Assembly: GCF_016654015.1 (NCBI RefSeq)
Contig: NZ_JAEPWM010000002.1
Location: forward strand, 620,001-684,000
Length of the DNA stretch: 64,000 nucleotides
Origin: Ramlibacter ginsenosidimutans
GTDB taxonomy: Bacteria; Pseudomonadota; Gammaproteobacteria; Burkholderiales; Burkholderiaceae_C
Reading direction: 5' to 3'
The notes under the pieces are model-generated. The model had not been told where the DNA came from. It saw only the letters and a program-made list of their open reading frames with translations, and ran no database searches. Position 1 is the stretch's first letter; every line of letters begins with the position of its first letter. Below, piece after piece: positions 54,922 to 63,306 of the stretch. The translations under genes and the position numbers were made by a program.

Positions 54922-56061
54922 TCAGGTTGCGGTGGCGGCGAGGGTGGGGGAGGCCGCCGGGGCGCGCTGCTGCCGGCCCAATGCAAGGCGGGCGCCGGCG
55001 CAGATGCCGGCGACAGCCAGCAGGGACCCGGACGAGAGGAGGGCCAGCCCCGTCACCCCGTTGCCCAGCGAGCAGCCCAGGGCCGTCACGCCGCCGAAAC
55101 CCATCAGCACCGCGCCTGCCGCATGCGCGCCGAGTTCGCGCGGGGTCTGGAAGGACTCCAGGCGGAAGTCGCCGCGCAGCTTGGCGCTCGCGAACGCGCC
55201 GAGCAGCACGCCCAGCGCCAGCGTGACACCGAAGGTCGCGACCGTGGACTTGTCGGTCCACAAGGTCAGCAGGTCGAGCGCATGCGCGAGCGGAGCCGCG
55301 AACGACAGGCCTTCCGGCCGCTTCGATTGCGTGCCCAGCCAGGCGGGCTCCAGCGTTTCCGGATGCTCCGCGATGTAGCCGATGTGTCCGGTGAGGTAGA
55401 GCGCGGCCGCCACCAGCAGGCCCACGGCGATGCCGCCGATCCAGTGCGCGGGCTTGAGCTGCGCGCGCACCTTCCAGGCCAGTGCCAGCACGCCCACGGT
55501 GACCGCGACAGTGATGAGCCAGCGCAGCAGCGTGGCGGGCAGGGCGAGGCCGCGTGCGAGCACGGCGCCCAGGTCCTGCGAGCCGGCCAGCGTGTTCGCG
55601 AAAGCATCCAGTCCGCTCGCGCGCAGCGGTGCGAAGGCGCCGCGCAGGGTCATCAGCGAGGCGATGGCGACCAGCACCAGCGTGAGCAGCGCCTTCAGGT
55701 TGCCCGAGCCCGCCTTCACCAGGCAGCGCTGGGGGCAGCCGCCGGCCAGGATCATTCCGTAGCCGAACAGGCCGCCACCCACCAGGTAGGACAGCCACGG
55801 GAACCGCTCGCCCCAGCCGATGGTGCGCGTCGCGTCGAAGGCACCGGCGCTCACCAGGCCCTGCACGGCGATGGCGCCGACCGCGACGGCCAGCATCCAC
55901 GAAACGAGCCGGCCCGGGCTGCGCAGTTGCACCCAGTCGGCGATCGCGCCTCGCACGCAAAAGCGGGTGGACTGGCCGACGACGCCCAGCGCGAGGCCCA
56001 GGACGAGGCCGCCCCAGACGACGGCTTGGGCGAGGGTGGCGGGGGCTGCGGCTGTGGGCAT
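54922..56061 (-). CDS. YeeE/YedE (TsuA-like) thiosulfate/sulfur transporter
   Basis: A 379-aa integral membrane protein of the YeeE/YedE family with about ten helices. The conserved cysteine elements of thiosulfate transporters are seen three times: QSTRFCVRGA near residue 35, LAGGCPQRCLVKAGSGN near 105 and ALGCSLGNGVTGL near 330. These hand thiosulfate through the membrane in YeeE. The neighbouring DsrE, ArsR and sox genes support a sulfur role. A truncated relative lies just upstream. Confidence 0.85.
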   Translation of the reverse strand: MPTAAAPATLAQAVVWGGLVLGLALGVVGQSTRFCVRGAIADWVQLRSPGRLVSWMLAVAVGAIAVQGLVSAGAFDATRTIGWGERFPWLSYLVGGGLFGYGMILAGGCPQRCLVKAGSGNLKALLTLVLVAIASLMTLRGAFAPLRASGLDAFANTLAGSQDLGAVLARGLALPATLLRWLITVAVTVGVLALAWKVRAQLKPAHWIGGIAVGLLVAAALYLTGHIGYIAEHPETLEPAWLGTQSKRPEGLSFAAPLAHALDLLTLWTDKSTVATFGVTLALGVLLGAFASAKLRGDFRLESFQTPRELGAHAAGAVLMGFGGVTALGCSLGNGVTGLALLSSGSLLAVAGICAGARLALGRQQRAPAASPTLAATAT

Positions 56062-56194
56062 GGCTTCGGAGGGGCAGTGGAGGCGCTGCGGCGCGCCAGG
56101 CAAAGCCGCGAATTTTACTGCCCGGCGGGCGAGCCCCCCTGCTGGCGGGGTCAAGGCGCGGTGTGCGGGTGCTGGTCCAGCATGCGGTCGGTGA

Positions 56195-56278
56195 GCGCCG
56201 CGCAGGCAAAAGCCCGAGCGCTGCGCACAGAACCCGAACGGCAAACCCAGGGCGAGACCTCCCGCGGCGAAGCACGGT
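56195..56278 (-). pseudogene. N-terminal remnant of a second YeeE-type gene
   Basis: The minus strand encodes FAAGGLALGLPFGFCAQRSG followed by FCLRGA, the same motif as the start of the intact gene (GGLVLGLALGVVGQ then STRFCVRGA). After GA the frame breaks; the sequence LTDRMLDQHPH continues in the next frame. Nothing else of the gene remains. The rest of 56062-56541 shows no gene. Confidence 0.65.
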
Positions 56279-56541
56279 CGGTTCGCCCCAGGCGTTCCAG
56301 CAGCGGCGGGAGGTCGAAGGAGAGCATCAGTCGAGGCTGATGTTCCCGCGTCCGGCGGTGTCGCGACTTGCGCCGCATAAGCACTGCGCCGGAACGCATT
56401 TGGTCGGCGCACGAGGCGCACCGGACGCGCGGTGGATATCGGAAAAGAAGCAACTAGCGATATTACTGAGCGAGCCTGGCGCGGCGCTGCGGTATCGTGC
56501 GGGGCGGGCCGGAGTCCCGGCCCCTCTTGCGAGGACGCTCC

Positions 56542-56970
56542 ATGAACAGGTTTGCGCGGCTGCTCGCCGCATTCGTCGCCCTCTGGGTGTTCGCCTTCGC
56601 CGCCCAGGCGCAGGACAAGGTCGTCTACCACATCGACGACGCCAAGCTCCAGGCCACCAAGGCCTTGCGCAACGTGCGCAACCACCTCGACGTCGCGCCC
56701 GACACCAGGATCATCGTGGTAACGCATGCCGAAGGTGTCGACTTCCTCATGGAAGGCGCCAAGGATCCGAAGAACCCCAACATCGACTACGCGTCGCTCG
56801 TGAGCGCGCTCAAGGCGCGCGGCGTGCGCTTCGAAGTGTGCGAGATCACGCTGCGCAATCGCGGGCTGAAGAAGGAGCAGTTCATCATGGACGCGGACTT
56901 CACGCCGTCGGGCGTGGTCCGGATCGCCCAGCTCCAGTCCCGGGAACATTACGCGTACATCAAGCCGTGA
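56542..56970 (+). CDS. exported DsrE-family protein
   Basis: A 142-aa DsrE/F-like protein with a signal peptide (about 1-23, FARLLAAFVALWVFAFAAQA). The core DKVVYHIDDAKLQATKALRN, VVTHAEGVDFLMEGAKDPKN, ALKARGVRFEVCEITLRNR holds the single conserved Cys in the position used for sulfur transfer. It lies 70 bases before the ArsR-family gene, on the same strand as the sox genes, and is probably a periplasmic sulfur carrier. Confidence 0.85.
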   Translation: MNRFARLLAAFVALWVFAFAAQAQDKVVYHIDDAKLQATKALRNVRNHLDVAPDTRIIVVTHAEGVDFLMEGAKDPKNPNIDYASLVSALKARGVRFEVCEITLRNRGLKKEQFIMDADFTPSGVVRIAQLQSREHYAYIKP

Positions 56971-57040
56971 TGGCCGGGCCGGCTGCCGGCCGGCCGGGGA
57001 CTTGCTAACATGGTGATCGAGTGAATCAGCAGGGGTGCGG

Positions 57041-57382
57041 ATGGCGAAACGTCAGGTAGCGGTGGCAGAAGCGAACGGCGTGGAAACCGACGAGGTCTTC
57101 GAGATGGCCGCGGAGGTGTTCCGCGTCATGTCCGCGCCCATGCGCCTGAAGATCATCAGCCGCCTCTGCAACGGCGAGAAGAACGTGAGCCAGCTGCTCG
57201 AAGAGATCGACACCACGCAGCCCAACATGTCGCAGCACCTCAACACGCTGTACCAGGCCGGCGTGATCGGCCGGCGGCGCGAGGGCGTGCAGATCTTCTA
57301 TCGCATCATCAACGACCGCGTGGTCACGCTGTGCCGCGCGGTCTGCACCCAGATCGCTATCGAGAGCGACATGAAGGGCTAG
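57041..57382 (+). CDS. soxR: ArsR-family regulator of the sox region (SoxR/SqrR/BigR type)
   Basis: A 113-aa winged-helix repressor: FRVMSAPMRLKIISRLCNGE, NVSQLLEEIDTTQPNMSQHL (recognition helix) and RREGVQIFYRI. Cys43 sits in ISRLC as in the persulfide sensors SqrR and BigR, with Cys98 and Cys102 near the C-terminus able to form the second half of a sulfur bridge. AGGGG lies six bases before ATG 57041; GTG 57035 is possible. Likely relieves repression of sox genes when sulfane sulfur is present. Confidence 0.85.
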   Translation: MAKRQVAVAEANGVETDEVFEMAAEVFRVMSAPMRLKIISRLCNGEKNVSQLLEEIDTTQPNMSQHLNTLYQAGVIGRRREGVQIFYRIINDRVVTLCRAVCTQIAIESDMKG

Positions 57383-57461
57383 CCGCCGGCTGGCGCGTCG
57401 GGCCGCCGCCCGCGCGGCCACCCTATAATCAGCCATCACTTATTTGTTGCGGGGTCGCTGG

Positions 57462-58454
57462 ATGGCGCTGCGCTCGTGGTGGAAATTCCTGCCGGCCTTG
57501 CTCGGCGCCCTGGTGATGCTCGCGTCGCATGCCGAAGGCGAGCCCATGCAGGATGACATGCCCGCCGCTCCTTCGGCCGCGCCGCGTCAAGTGGTGCCGC
57601 AGCAGGTCTCTGCCTCGGCCTGGTTCGTGCAGGGCGACACGGCCCTGGGCAGCAAGGCCAACCGCAACTTCATCTCCAACGCCGGGTTCGTCGTGACGCC
57701 CGCCGGCGTCGTCGTCATCGACGCGCTCGGCTCGCCGCAGCTCGCCCGCGAGCTGATCGCGGCCATCCACGGGATCACGCCGCAGCCGATCACGCACGTG
57801 ATCGTCACGCACTACCACGCGGACCACATCTACGGGCTGCAGGAATTCAGGAAGGTGGGCGCGCAGATCATCGCCAACCGCCATGCGGCCGACTACCTCC
57901 ACTCCGAGACCGCCACCAACCGGCTGGCCGCCTCGCGCGTGGACCTCGCGCCCTGGGTCGACGTGGACACGCACATCGTGCCGCCGGACCGCTGGCTCGA
58001 CGGGTCCGAGGACCTGGAGGTGGGCGGCGTGCGCTTCATGATCCGGCCCGTCGGCCCTGCGCACACGCCCGAGGACCAGGTGATCTTCGTGCCCTCGGAA
58101 GGCGTGCTGTTCGCGGGCGATGTCGTGTTCCGCGGCCGGGTGCCCTACGTCGGCCAGGCGGACAGCCAGCACTGGATCGCCGCGCTGGACGAACTGCTGA
58201 AGCTGCACCCCCGGGTGCTGGTGCCCGGCCATGGGCCGAAGTCGACAACGGCGCGCGAGGACCTGGAGCTCACGCGCGACTACCTCACCTACCTGCGCCA
58301 GGCGATGCGGCAGGCGGCGCTGGACATGACGCCGTTCGAGGAGGCGTACGCCGCGACCGATTGGTCGCGCTTCGAGCACCTGCCGCTGTTCAAGGCGGCC
58401 AACCGCATGAACGCGTACAACACCTACATCCTGATGGAGAGCCAGGTCAAATGA
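57462..58454 (+). CDS. soxH: SoxH-like metallo-beta-lactamase-fold hydrolase, exported
   Basis: A 330-aa MBL-fold protein with a signal peptide (about 1-28, FLPALLGALVMLASHAEG). The metal motif VTHYHADHIYG is near residue 115; further ligands are in VGPAHTPEDQ, FAGDVVFRG and VPGHGP. It resembles SoxH and the quinoprotein-relay zinc hydrolases. The exact role in thiosulfate oxidation is unsettled. Start ATG 57462; TTG 57444 is also in frame. Its stop overlaps the next start (ATGA). Confidence 0.82.
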   Translation: MALRSWWKFLPALLGALVMLASHAEGEPMQDDMPAAPSAAPRQVVPQQVSASAWFVQGDTALGSKANRNFISNAGFVVTPAGVVVIDALGSPQLARELIAAIHGITPQPITHVIVTHYHADHIYGLQEFRKVGAQIIANRHAADYLHSETATNRLAASRVDLAPWVDVDTHIVPPDRWLDGSEDLEVGGVRFMIRPVGPAHTPEDQVIFVPSEGVLFAGDVVFRGRVPYVGQADSQHWIAALDELLKLHPRVLVPGHGPKSTTAREDLELTRDYLTYLRQAMRQAALDMTPFEEAYAATDWSRFEHLPLFKAANRMNAYNTYILMESQVK

Positions 58455-58918
58455 CGGGGCTCTCGCGTCGTGCCTTGCTGCTGGCGCCGGTGCTCGCCAC
58501 GGCCGCCGCCTCGCTGCGAGCCGCCCAGCCGGCGCTGCCGATGCCGGGTTCGCTTGCGTCGGCGCTGGAGGCGGCCCTCATGCGCCGCCGTGCGCTCGTG
58601 ATGATGGTGAGCCTGCCCGGCTGCCCCTGGTGCAAGCTGGTGCGCCAGTCCTACCTGGCCCCGCTGCTCGCAGACGGCCAGCCGGTGATCGAGCTGGACA
58701 TGCAGGACCAGCGCGGCATCGCCGGCTTCGACGGCGCGGCGACCACTCCGATCCGGCTCGCCGACACCCTGCGGGTGCGCGTCGCTCCCACCGTGCTGTT
58801 CCTCGGCCGCCGCGGGCGCGAGCTCGGGCCCCGTCTCACCGGCGTGAGTTCCGAGGATTTCTACGGCGCGTACCTGCAGGAACGCGTAGACGCAGCCAAC
58901 CGCGCCGCGTCTTCCTGA
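58451..58918 (+). CDS. soxS: SoxS/SoxW-like periplasmic thioredoxin
   Basis: A 155-aa exported thioredoxin-fold protein. Signal peptide about 1-24 (RRALLLAPVLATAAASLRAA), active site MMVSLPGCPWCKLVRQSYL with CPWC, and the cis-proline segment RVAPTVLFLGRRG. In sox systems such proteins reduce and reactivate SoxYZ. Translationally coupled to the soxH-like gene. Confidence 0.85.
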   Translation: MTGLSRRALLLAPVLATAAASLRAAQPALPMPGSLASALEAALMRRRALVMMVSLPGCPWCKLVRQSYLAPLLADGQPVIELDMQDQRGIAGFDGAATTPIRLADTLRVRVAPTVLFLGRRGRELGPRLTGVSSEDFYGAYLQERVDAANRAASS

Positions 58919-59013
58919 AGCCGCCGCGCTGGCGGCAAAGCGTCGGCCCTGTTCCTCTCGCGTCCGGGTTTGTCCTGACCGGATCCGCTTTGGTCTATCC
59001 GAAGAATTTGCGT

Positions 59014-59048
59014 ATCCTTATATAGCCAGTGGGTGATGTAATTGTTGG
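59014..59048 (+). promoter_or_regulatory. possible ArsR-type operator/promoter before soxC
   Basis: An AT-rich island in GC-rich DNA: ATCCTTATATAGCCAG, then TGATGTAATTGTTG. A similar arrangement (CCTATAATCAGCCATC, then CTTATTTGTTG) lies before the soxH-like gene at 57422-57448. Shared TATA..AGCCA and TTGTTG parts suggest one regulator acts at both sites, most likely the ArsR-family protein. This is inference. Confidence 0.35.
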
Positions 59049-59096
59049 CCGCTGCAAGCTGCTGCTCTCGCGCAGCGCGCCGAACGAGGAGACGAA

Positions 59097-60452
59097 GTGA
59101 CATCGCAACCAGCCTCCGGACGGCTGCTGAAGGCCCCGGAAAACTTCATGGACCCTGCCGGCGTGCGGCGGGTGTTCGCGGAGGCCAAGGAGGGCCGGCG
59201 CGACTTCCTGCGCAGCGCGTTCGCCGCGGCTGCGGCCGGCGTCGCGGCCGCGGGCGTGCGGGCGGCGCCCGCCCCCGCGGATGGCGACCCCAACATCCTG
59301 CAGCTGCCCGAGCACTCGCGCGCGCTGGGCCAGGCGGTGGCCTTGAACGACGGCTATGGCAAGCCGTCGAAGTACGAGTCCAACGTCCGCCGCCGCCAGA
59401 GCCCCGGACTCACGCAGACCGACCAGGCATCGGTGTCGTTCGCGCCGCTGCAGTCGCTGTTCGGCATCGTGACGCCCAGCGGCCTGCACTTCGAGCGCCA
59501 CCACCAGGGCTGGTGGGACATCGATCCCTCGAAGCACCGCTTCATGATCAACGGAAATGTGAAGACCCCCAAGGTCTTCGACATGGACGAGATCATGCGG
59601 CTGCCGTCGGTGTCGCGCTTCCACTTCATCGAGTGCGGCGCGAACACCGCCATGGAATGGGGCAATGTCGCCGTGCCGACGGTGCAGTACACGCACGGCA
59701 TGCTGTCGTGCAGCGAGTTCACCGGCGTGCCGCTGATCACGCTGCTGCAGATGGCTGGCGTCGACACCAGGAAGAACCGCTTCGTGCTCGCGGAGGGCGC
59801 CGACGGCGCCGCGCAGACGCGCACCATCCCGATGGAGCTGGTCGAGTCGGGCGAGGTGCTGGTCGCCTACGGCCAGAACGGCGAGATGCTGCGTCCGGAG
59901 CAGGGCTACCCGCTGCGGCTGGTGGTCCCCGGCGTGCAGGGCGTCAGCTGGATCAAGTACCTGCGCCGCGTGAAGGTGGGCGACATGCCGTTCGGCGCGC
60001 GGGACGAAACCATCGGCTACGTCGACCTGATGCCCGACGGGCAGCATCGCCAGTACTCCAGCATCCAGGAGTGCAAGAGCGTGGTGACGACGCCCTCCGG
60101 AGGCCAGGTGCTGCTGGACAAGGGCTTCTACAACATCACGGGCCTGGCCTGGTCGGGCCGCGGGAAGGTCTCGCGCGTCGACGTCTCCGTGGATGGCGGC
60201 CGCAACTGGCGCACCGCCCGCCTGCAGGGCCCCGTCATGAGCAAGTGCCTCACGCGCTTCAGCCTGGACTGGGTGTGGGACGGCAGGCCAGCCATCATCC
60301 AGAGCCGGGCCATCGACGAGACGGGCTACGTGCAGCCGACGCGCCCGCAGCTGCGTGCGGTGCGCGGCACGCGCTCGACCTATCACAACAACGGCATCCA
60401 GTCCTGGCTGGTGCAGGAAAACGGCGAGGTGAAGAATGTCCAGGTTTCGTGA
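59097..60452 (+). CDS. soxC: sulfane dehydrogenase subunit SoxC (molybdopterin)
   Basis: SoxC, 451 aa, sulfite-oxidase-fold molybdoenzyme that with SoxD oxidises the sulfane sulfur on SoxY. Twin-Arg signal RRDFLRSAFAAAAAGVAAAG (about 32-55). The molybdenum-ligand Cys is in SRFHFIECGANTAMEWG; MLSCSEFTGVPL and GVQGVSWIKYLRRV follow. GTG start at 59097 with GAGGAGAC upstream. SoxD starts 17 bases before its end. Confidence 0.94.
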   Translation: MTSQPASGRLLKAPENFMDPAGVRRVFAEAKEGRRDFLRSAFAAAAAGVAAAGVRAAPAPADGDPNILQLPEHSRALGQAVALNDGYGKPSKYESNVRRRQSPGLTQTDQASVSFAPLQSLFGIVTPSGLHFERHHQGWWDIDPSKHRFMINGNVKTPKVFDMDEIMRLPSVSRFHFIECGANTAMEWGNVAVPTVQYTHGMLSCSEFTGVPLITLLQMAGVDTRKNRFVLAEGADGAAQTRTIPMELVESGEVLVAYGQNGEMLRPEQGYPLRLVVPGVQGVSWIKYLRRVKVGDMPFGARDETIGYVDLMPDGQHRQYSSIQECKSVVTTPSGGQVLLDKGFYNITGLAWSGRGKVSRVDVSVDGGRNWRTARLQGPVMSKCLTRFSLDWVWDGRPAIIQSRAIDETGYVQPTRPQLRAVRGTRSTYHNNGIQSWLVQENGEVKNVQVS

Positions 60453-61533
60453 GCCGCGGGTGCTCGGCGCCATCGCCGTGATCACCGTCGCGGCCGCGAC
60501 GGTCGCGGCGCATGCGCAAGGCACGGAGGCCTATCCCGGCATCGGCCGCGACGCCACGCCCGCCGAGGTGAAGGCCTGGAACATCGACGTGCGTCCGGAC
60601 CTGCAGGGGCTGCCCAAGGGCTCGGGTTCGGTGAGCAAGGGCCAGGCGATCTGGGAAGGCAAGTGCGCCAGCTGCCACGGCGTGTTCGGCGAATCCAACG
60701 AAGTGTTCCAGCCCCTGATCGGCGGCACGACCGCGGACGACATCAAGACGGGCCACGTCGCCGCGCTCAAGCGCAACGACGTCGAACGCACGATGCTCAT
60801 GAAGCTGCCCACCGTCTCGACGCTGTGGGACTACATCAACCGCGCCATGCCCTGGACCGCGCCCAAGTCGCTGTCGACCGAGGAGGTCTACGCCGTCACT
60901 GCCTACCTCCTGAACATGGGGGGCGTGGTGCCGGACGACTACGTGCTGTCCGACCGGAACATGGCCGAAGTGCAGGCCCGGCTGCCGAACCGCAACGGCA
61001 TGACGACGCAGCACGCCATGTGGCCGGGCCAGGAGCTCGGTGGCGCAGCGAAGCCGGACGTGCACAACGTCGCGTGCATGAAGGATTGCCCCGTGGAAGC
61101 CAAGGTAACATCCATCCTGCCGGAGCACGCCCGCAACGCCCACGGTAACCTCGCGCAGCAGGTGCGGCTGATCGGGCCGGCGCGCGGTGACGACACGAGC
61201 GCGCCCGAGCCGGCGCACCTGGGTGACCGGACCAAGGCTGGCGCCGACGAGGCGCAGGCATCCGCGAAGACGGTGACAGCCGCGGCCGCCGCGCCCATGG
61301 ACCTGCTGCAGAAGAACGGCTGCGTGGCCTGCCACTCGGTCGCGAGCAAGCTGGTCGGCCCGGCTTTCATCGATGTCGCGAAGAAACACGCTGGCCAGGC
61401 CGATTACCTGGCGGGCAAGATCAGGAGCGGCGGCTCCGGCGTCTGGGGGAACATCCCCATGCCGCCGCAGTCCATCGCACCGGAGGACGCAGCGAAGATC
61501 GCCGGCTGGCTGGCATCGGGCGCGTCGCAATGA
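60436..61533 (+). CDS. soxD: sulfane dehydrogenase subunit SoxD (diheme cytochrome c)
   Basis: SoxD, 365 aa. Signal peptide about 1-28 (IAVITVAAATVAAHAQG). Two heme c sites: CASCHG near residue 77 and CVACHS near residue 297, with an Ala/Glu-rich linker between the two domains. Axial Met candidates are in the MPWTAPKSL and IPMPPQSIAP regions. It accepts electrons from SoxC. Overlaps soxC by 17 bases. Confidence 0.94.
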   Translation: MSRFREPRVLGAIAVITVAAATVAAHAQGTEAYPGIGRDATPAEVKAWNIDVRPDLQGLPKGSGSVSKGQAIWEGKCASCHGVFGESNEVFQPLIGGTTADDIKTGHVAALKRNDVERTMLMKLPTVSTLWDYINRAMPWTAPKSLSTEEVYAVTAYLLNMGGVVPDDYVLSDRNMAEVQARLPNRNGMTTQHAMWPGQELGGAAKPDVHNVACMKDCPVEAKVTSILPEHARNAHGNLAQQVRLIGPARGDDTSAPEPAHLGDRTKAGADEAQASAKTVTAAAAAPMDLLQKNGCVACHSVASKLVGPAFIDVAKKHAGQADYLAGKIRSGGSGVWGNIPMPPQSIAPEDAAKIAGWLASGASQ

Positions 61534-61621
61534 GGCAGGACGGAGCTTCCCGCCCGGGAACTCCCAGCGGCGCCGCCACCGCGGCGCATGAGAGTCGGCT
61601 TGAATTTTTTGGAGAGCAGCA

Positions 61622-62077
61622 ATGCAGAATCGACGTGAAACCCTCAGGCAGTCGCTGGCCGTTGCGGGACTGCTGGGCGCCACCGGCCTGTTCCCGCAGT
61701 ACGCGCTGGCGTTCAACAAGACCGCCTTCGATGCCAAGAGCATCGCGGACGCGCTGAAGGCCTACGGCGCCTCGGCCCCGGTGGAGAGCAAGGACGTGAC
61801 GCTCACCGCACCGGAGATCGCCGAGAACGGCGCCGTGGTGCCGGTGGCCGCAGCGTCGTCGCTGGCCGGCGTGAAATCCATCCTGCTGCTGGTGGAGAAG
61901 AACCCGAACGCGCTGTCGGCCAAGTTCGACGTGACGGACGCCGTCGAGCCGAACTTCGCCACGCGCGTGAAGATGGGCCAGACGTCCGACGTCTACGCCG
62001 TGGCCATCACCGCCGACGGCAAGGCCCACTACGCCAAGAAGGAAGTGAAGGTCACCCTCGGCGGTTGCGGCGGCTGA
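61622..62077 (+). CDS. soxY: sulfur carrier protein SoxY
   Basis: SoxY, 151 aa. Twin-Arg signal NRRETLRQSLAVAGLLGATG (about 3-25). It ends in the diagnostic GGCGG, whose Cys carries the thiosulfate-derived sulfur during Sox oxidation. The mature Ig-like part includes VESKDVTLTAPEIAENGAVV. GGAG lies before ATG 61622. Acts as the SoxYZ heterodimer in the periplasm. Confidence 0.96.
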   Translation: MQNRRETLRQSLAVAGLLGATGLFPQYALAFNKTAFDAKSIADALKAYGASAPVESKDVTLTAPEIAENGAVVPVAAASSLAGVKSILLLVEKNPNALSAKFDVTDAVEPNFATRVKMGQTSDVYAVAITADGKAHYAKKEVKVTLGGCGG

Positions 62078-62118
62078 TCGTCCGCACCCGTTCCACCTTA
62101 TTCCAGGAGCAATTCATC

Positions 62119-62430
62119 ATGGCAGATCCGATGCGCATTCGCGCGCAAGCCAGCGGCGACAAGGCCGTGGTCCGCGTCCTCATGGCCCACGAGATGGAGA
62201 CCGGCCAGCGCAAGGACAGCGCCGGCAAGATCATCCCGGCCTGGCACATCACCGACGTGACGGCGTCCCTCAACGGCAAGCAGGTGCTGGCCGCCGAATG
62301 GGGCCCGTCGGTGTCGAAGAACCCCTTCCTGCAGTTCACGATCAAGGGAGCGAAGGCCGGCGACAAGGTCGCTATCACCTGGAAGGACAATCACGGCGAT
62401 TCGCGCACCGACGAAGCGACCGTGAGCTGA
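62119..62430 (+). CDS. soxZ: SoxY-binding protein SoxZ
   Basis: SoxZ, 103 aa, no signal peptide, so it is exported with SoxY by the Tat route. Features: MRIRAQASGDKAVVRVLMAH, MAHEMETGQRKDSAGKIIPA, WHITDVTASLNGKQVLAAEW and ITWKDNHGDSRTDEATV. CCAGGAGCAATTC precedes ATG 62119. Standard length. Confidence 0.96.
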   Translation: MADPMRIRAQASGDKAVVRVLMAHEMETGQRKDSAGKIIPAWHITDVTASLNGKQVLAAEWGPSVSKNPFLQFTIKGAKAGDKVAITWKDNHGDSRTDEATVS

Positions 62431-62488
62431 GCACCCTCGTGCGTGGGAAGTCGGGGAGCAGTACACCAACGAGCAAGGAGACACGAGG

Positions 62489-63292
62489 ATGAGAACGATC
62501 CACCTGCTGGCGGGCCTGGCGCTTGCCGGCGCGGTCGCCGGAGCCTGGGCCCAGAAGAACGCCACGGAGGCGGCGATCGACGAGTACCGCGCCATGCTGG
62601 CCGACGGCAACCCGGCCGAACTGACCGAGGCCAAGGGCGAGGACCTCTGGAAGCGCAAGCGCGGACCCAAGAACGCTTCGCTGGAGACCTGCGACCTGGG
62701 CAAGGGCCCCGGCGTGGTGAAGGGCGCCTTCGTGCAACTTCCGCGCTACTTCCCGGACACGGGCAAGGTGCAGGACCTGGAGACGCGCCTGGTCACCTGC
62801 ATGGAGCGCATCCAGGGCTTCGACGCCGCGCAGATCATGAAGACGCCGTGGGGCAAGGGCGAGAAGGAGAACGTCGACGCGCTGGCGACCTACGTCGCCG
62901 GCCAGTCCAGGGGCATGGCGATCAAGGTGCCGCAGGACCAGCCGATGGAGCGCGAGTACTACGAGGTGGGCCGGCGCATCTTCTTCACGCGCGGCGGCAC
63001 GCACGACTTCTCGTGCGCGACCTGCCACGGCCAGGACGGCAAGCGCATCCGCCTGCAGGACCTGCCCAACCTCACGAAGAACCCCGGTGACAACGCCGGC
63101 TTCCCGGCCTGGCCCGCATACCGCGTGTCCACGGGCGACATGTGGACCATGCAGCACCGGCTGAACGACTGCTTCCGCCAGCAACGCTTCCCCGAGCCGA
63201 ACTACGGCAGCGACGCGCTCACGGCCTTGTCCGTCTACCTCGGCGTCAACGCCAACGGCGCCAAGTCCACCGCGCCCGCCCTCAAGCGCTGA
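62489..63292 (+). CDS. soxA: L-cysteine S-thiosulfotransferase subunit SoxA
   Basis: SoxA, 267 aa, cytochrome c that with SoxX attaches thiosulfate to SoxY. Signal peptide about 1-21 (LLAGLALAGAVAGAWAQ). One heme c site CATCHGQDGKR near residue 175; the catalytic Cys that ligates heme as persulfide is in RLNDCFRQQRFPEP near residue 230. Cys68 (LETCDLG) and Cys104 (LVTCMER) remain from a lost N-terminal heme site and probably form a disulfide, as in monoheme-type SoxA. RBS AAGGAG. Confidence 0.95.
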   Translation: MRTIHLLAGLALAGAVAGAWAQKNATEAAIDEYRAMLADGNPAELTEAKGEDLWKRKRGPKNASLETCDLGKGPGVVKGAFVQLPRYFPDTGKVQDLETRLVTCMERIQGFDAAQIMKTPWGKGEKENVDALATYVAGQSRGMAIKVPQDQPMEREYYEVGRRIFFTRGGTHDFSCATCHGQDGKRIRLQDLPNLTKNPGDNAGFPAWPAYRVSTGDMWTMQHRLNDCFRQQRFPEPNYGSDALTALSVYLGVNANGAKSTAPALKR

Positions 63293-63306
63293 ACGGGAGA
63301 AAAGCG

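Noticed and set aside
56150..57008. Long plus-strand frame crossing the yeeE remnant and the DsrE gene
   Set aside because: It is out of frame with the DsrE protein, which has a signal peptide, ribosome site and family motifs.
57424..57429. TATAAT as a -10 box before the soxH-like gene
   Set aside because: No acceptable -35 at 16-18 bases upstream; kept only as part of a possible operator.
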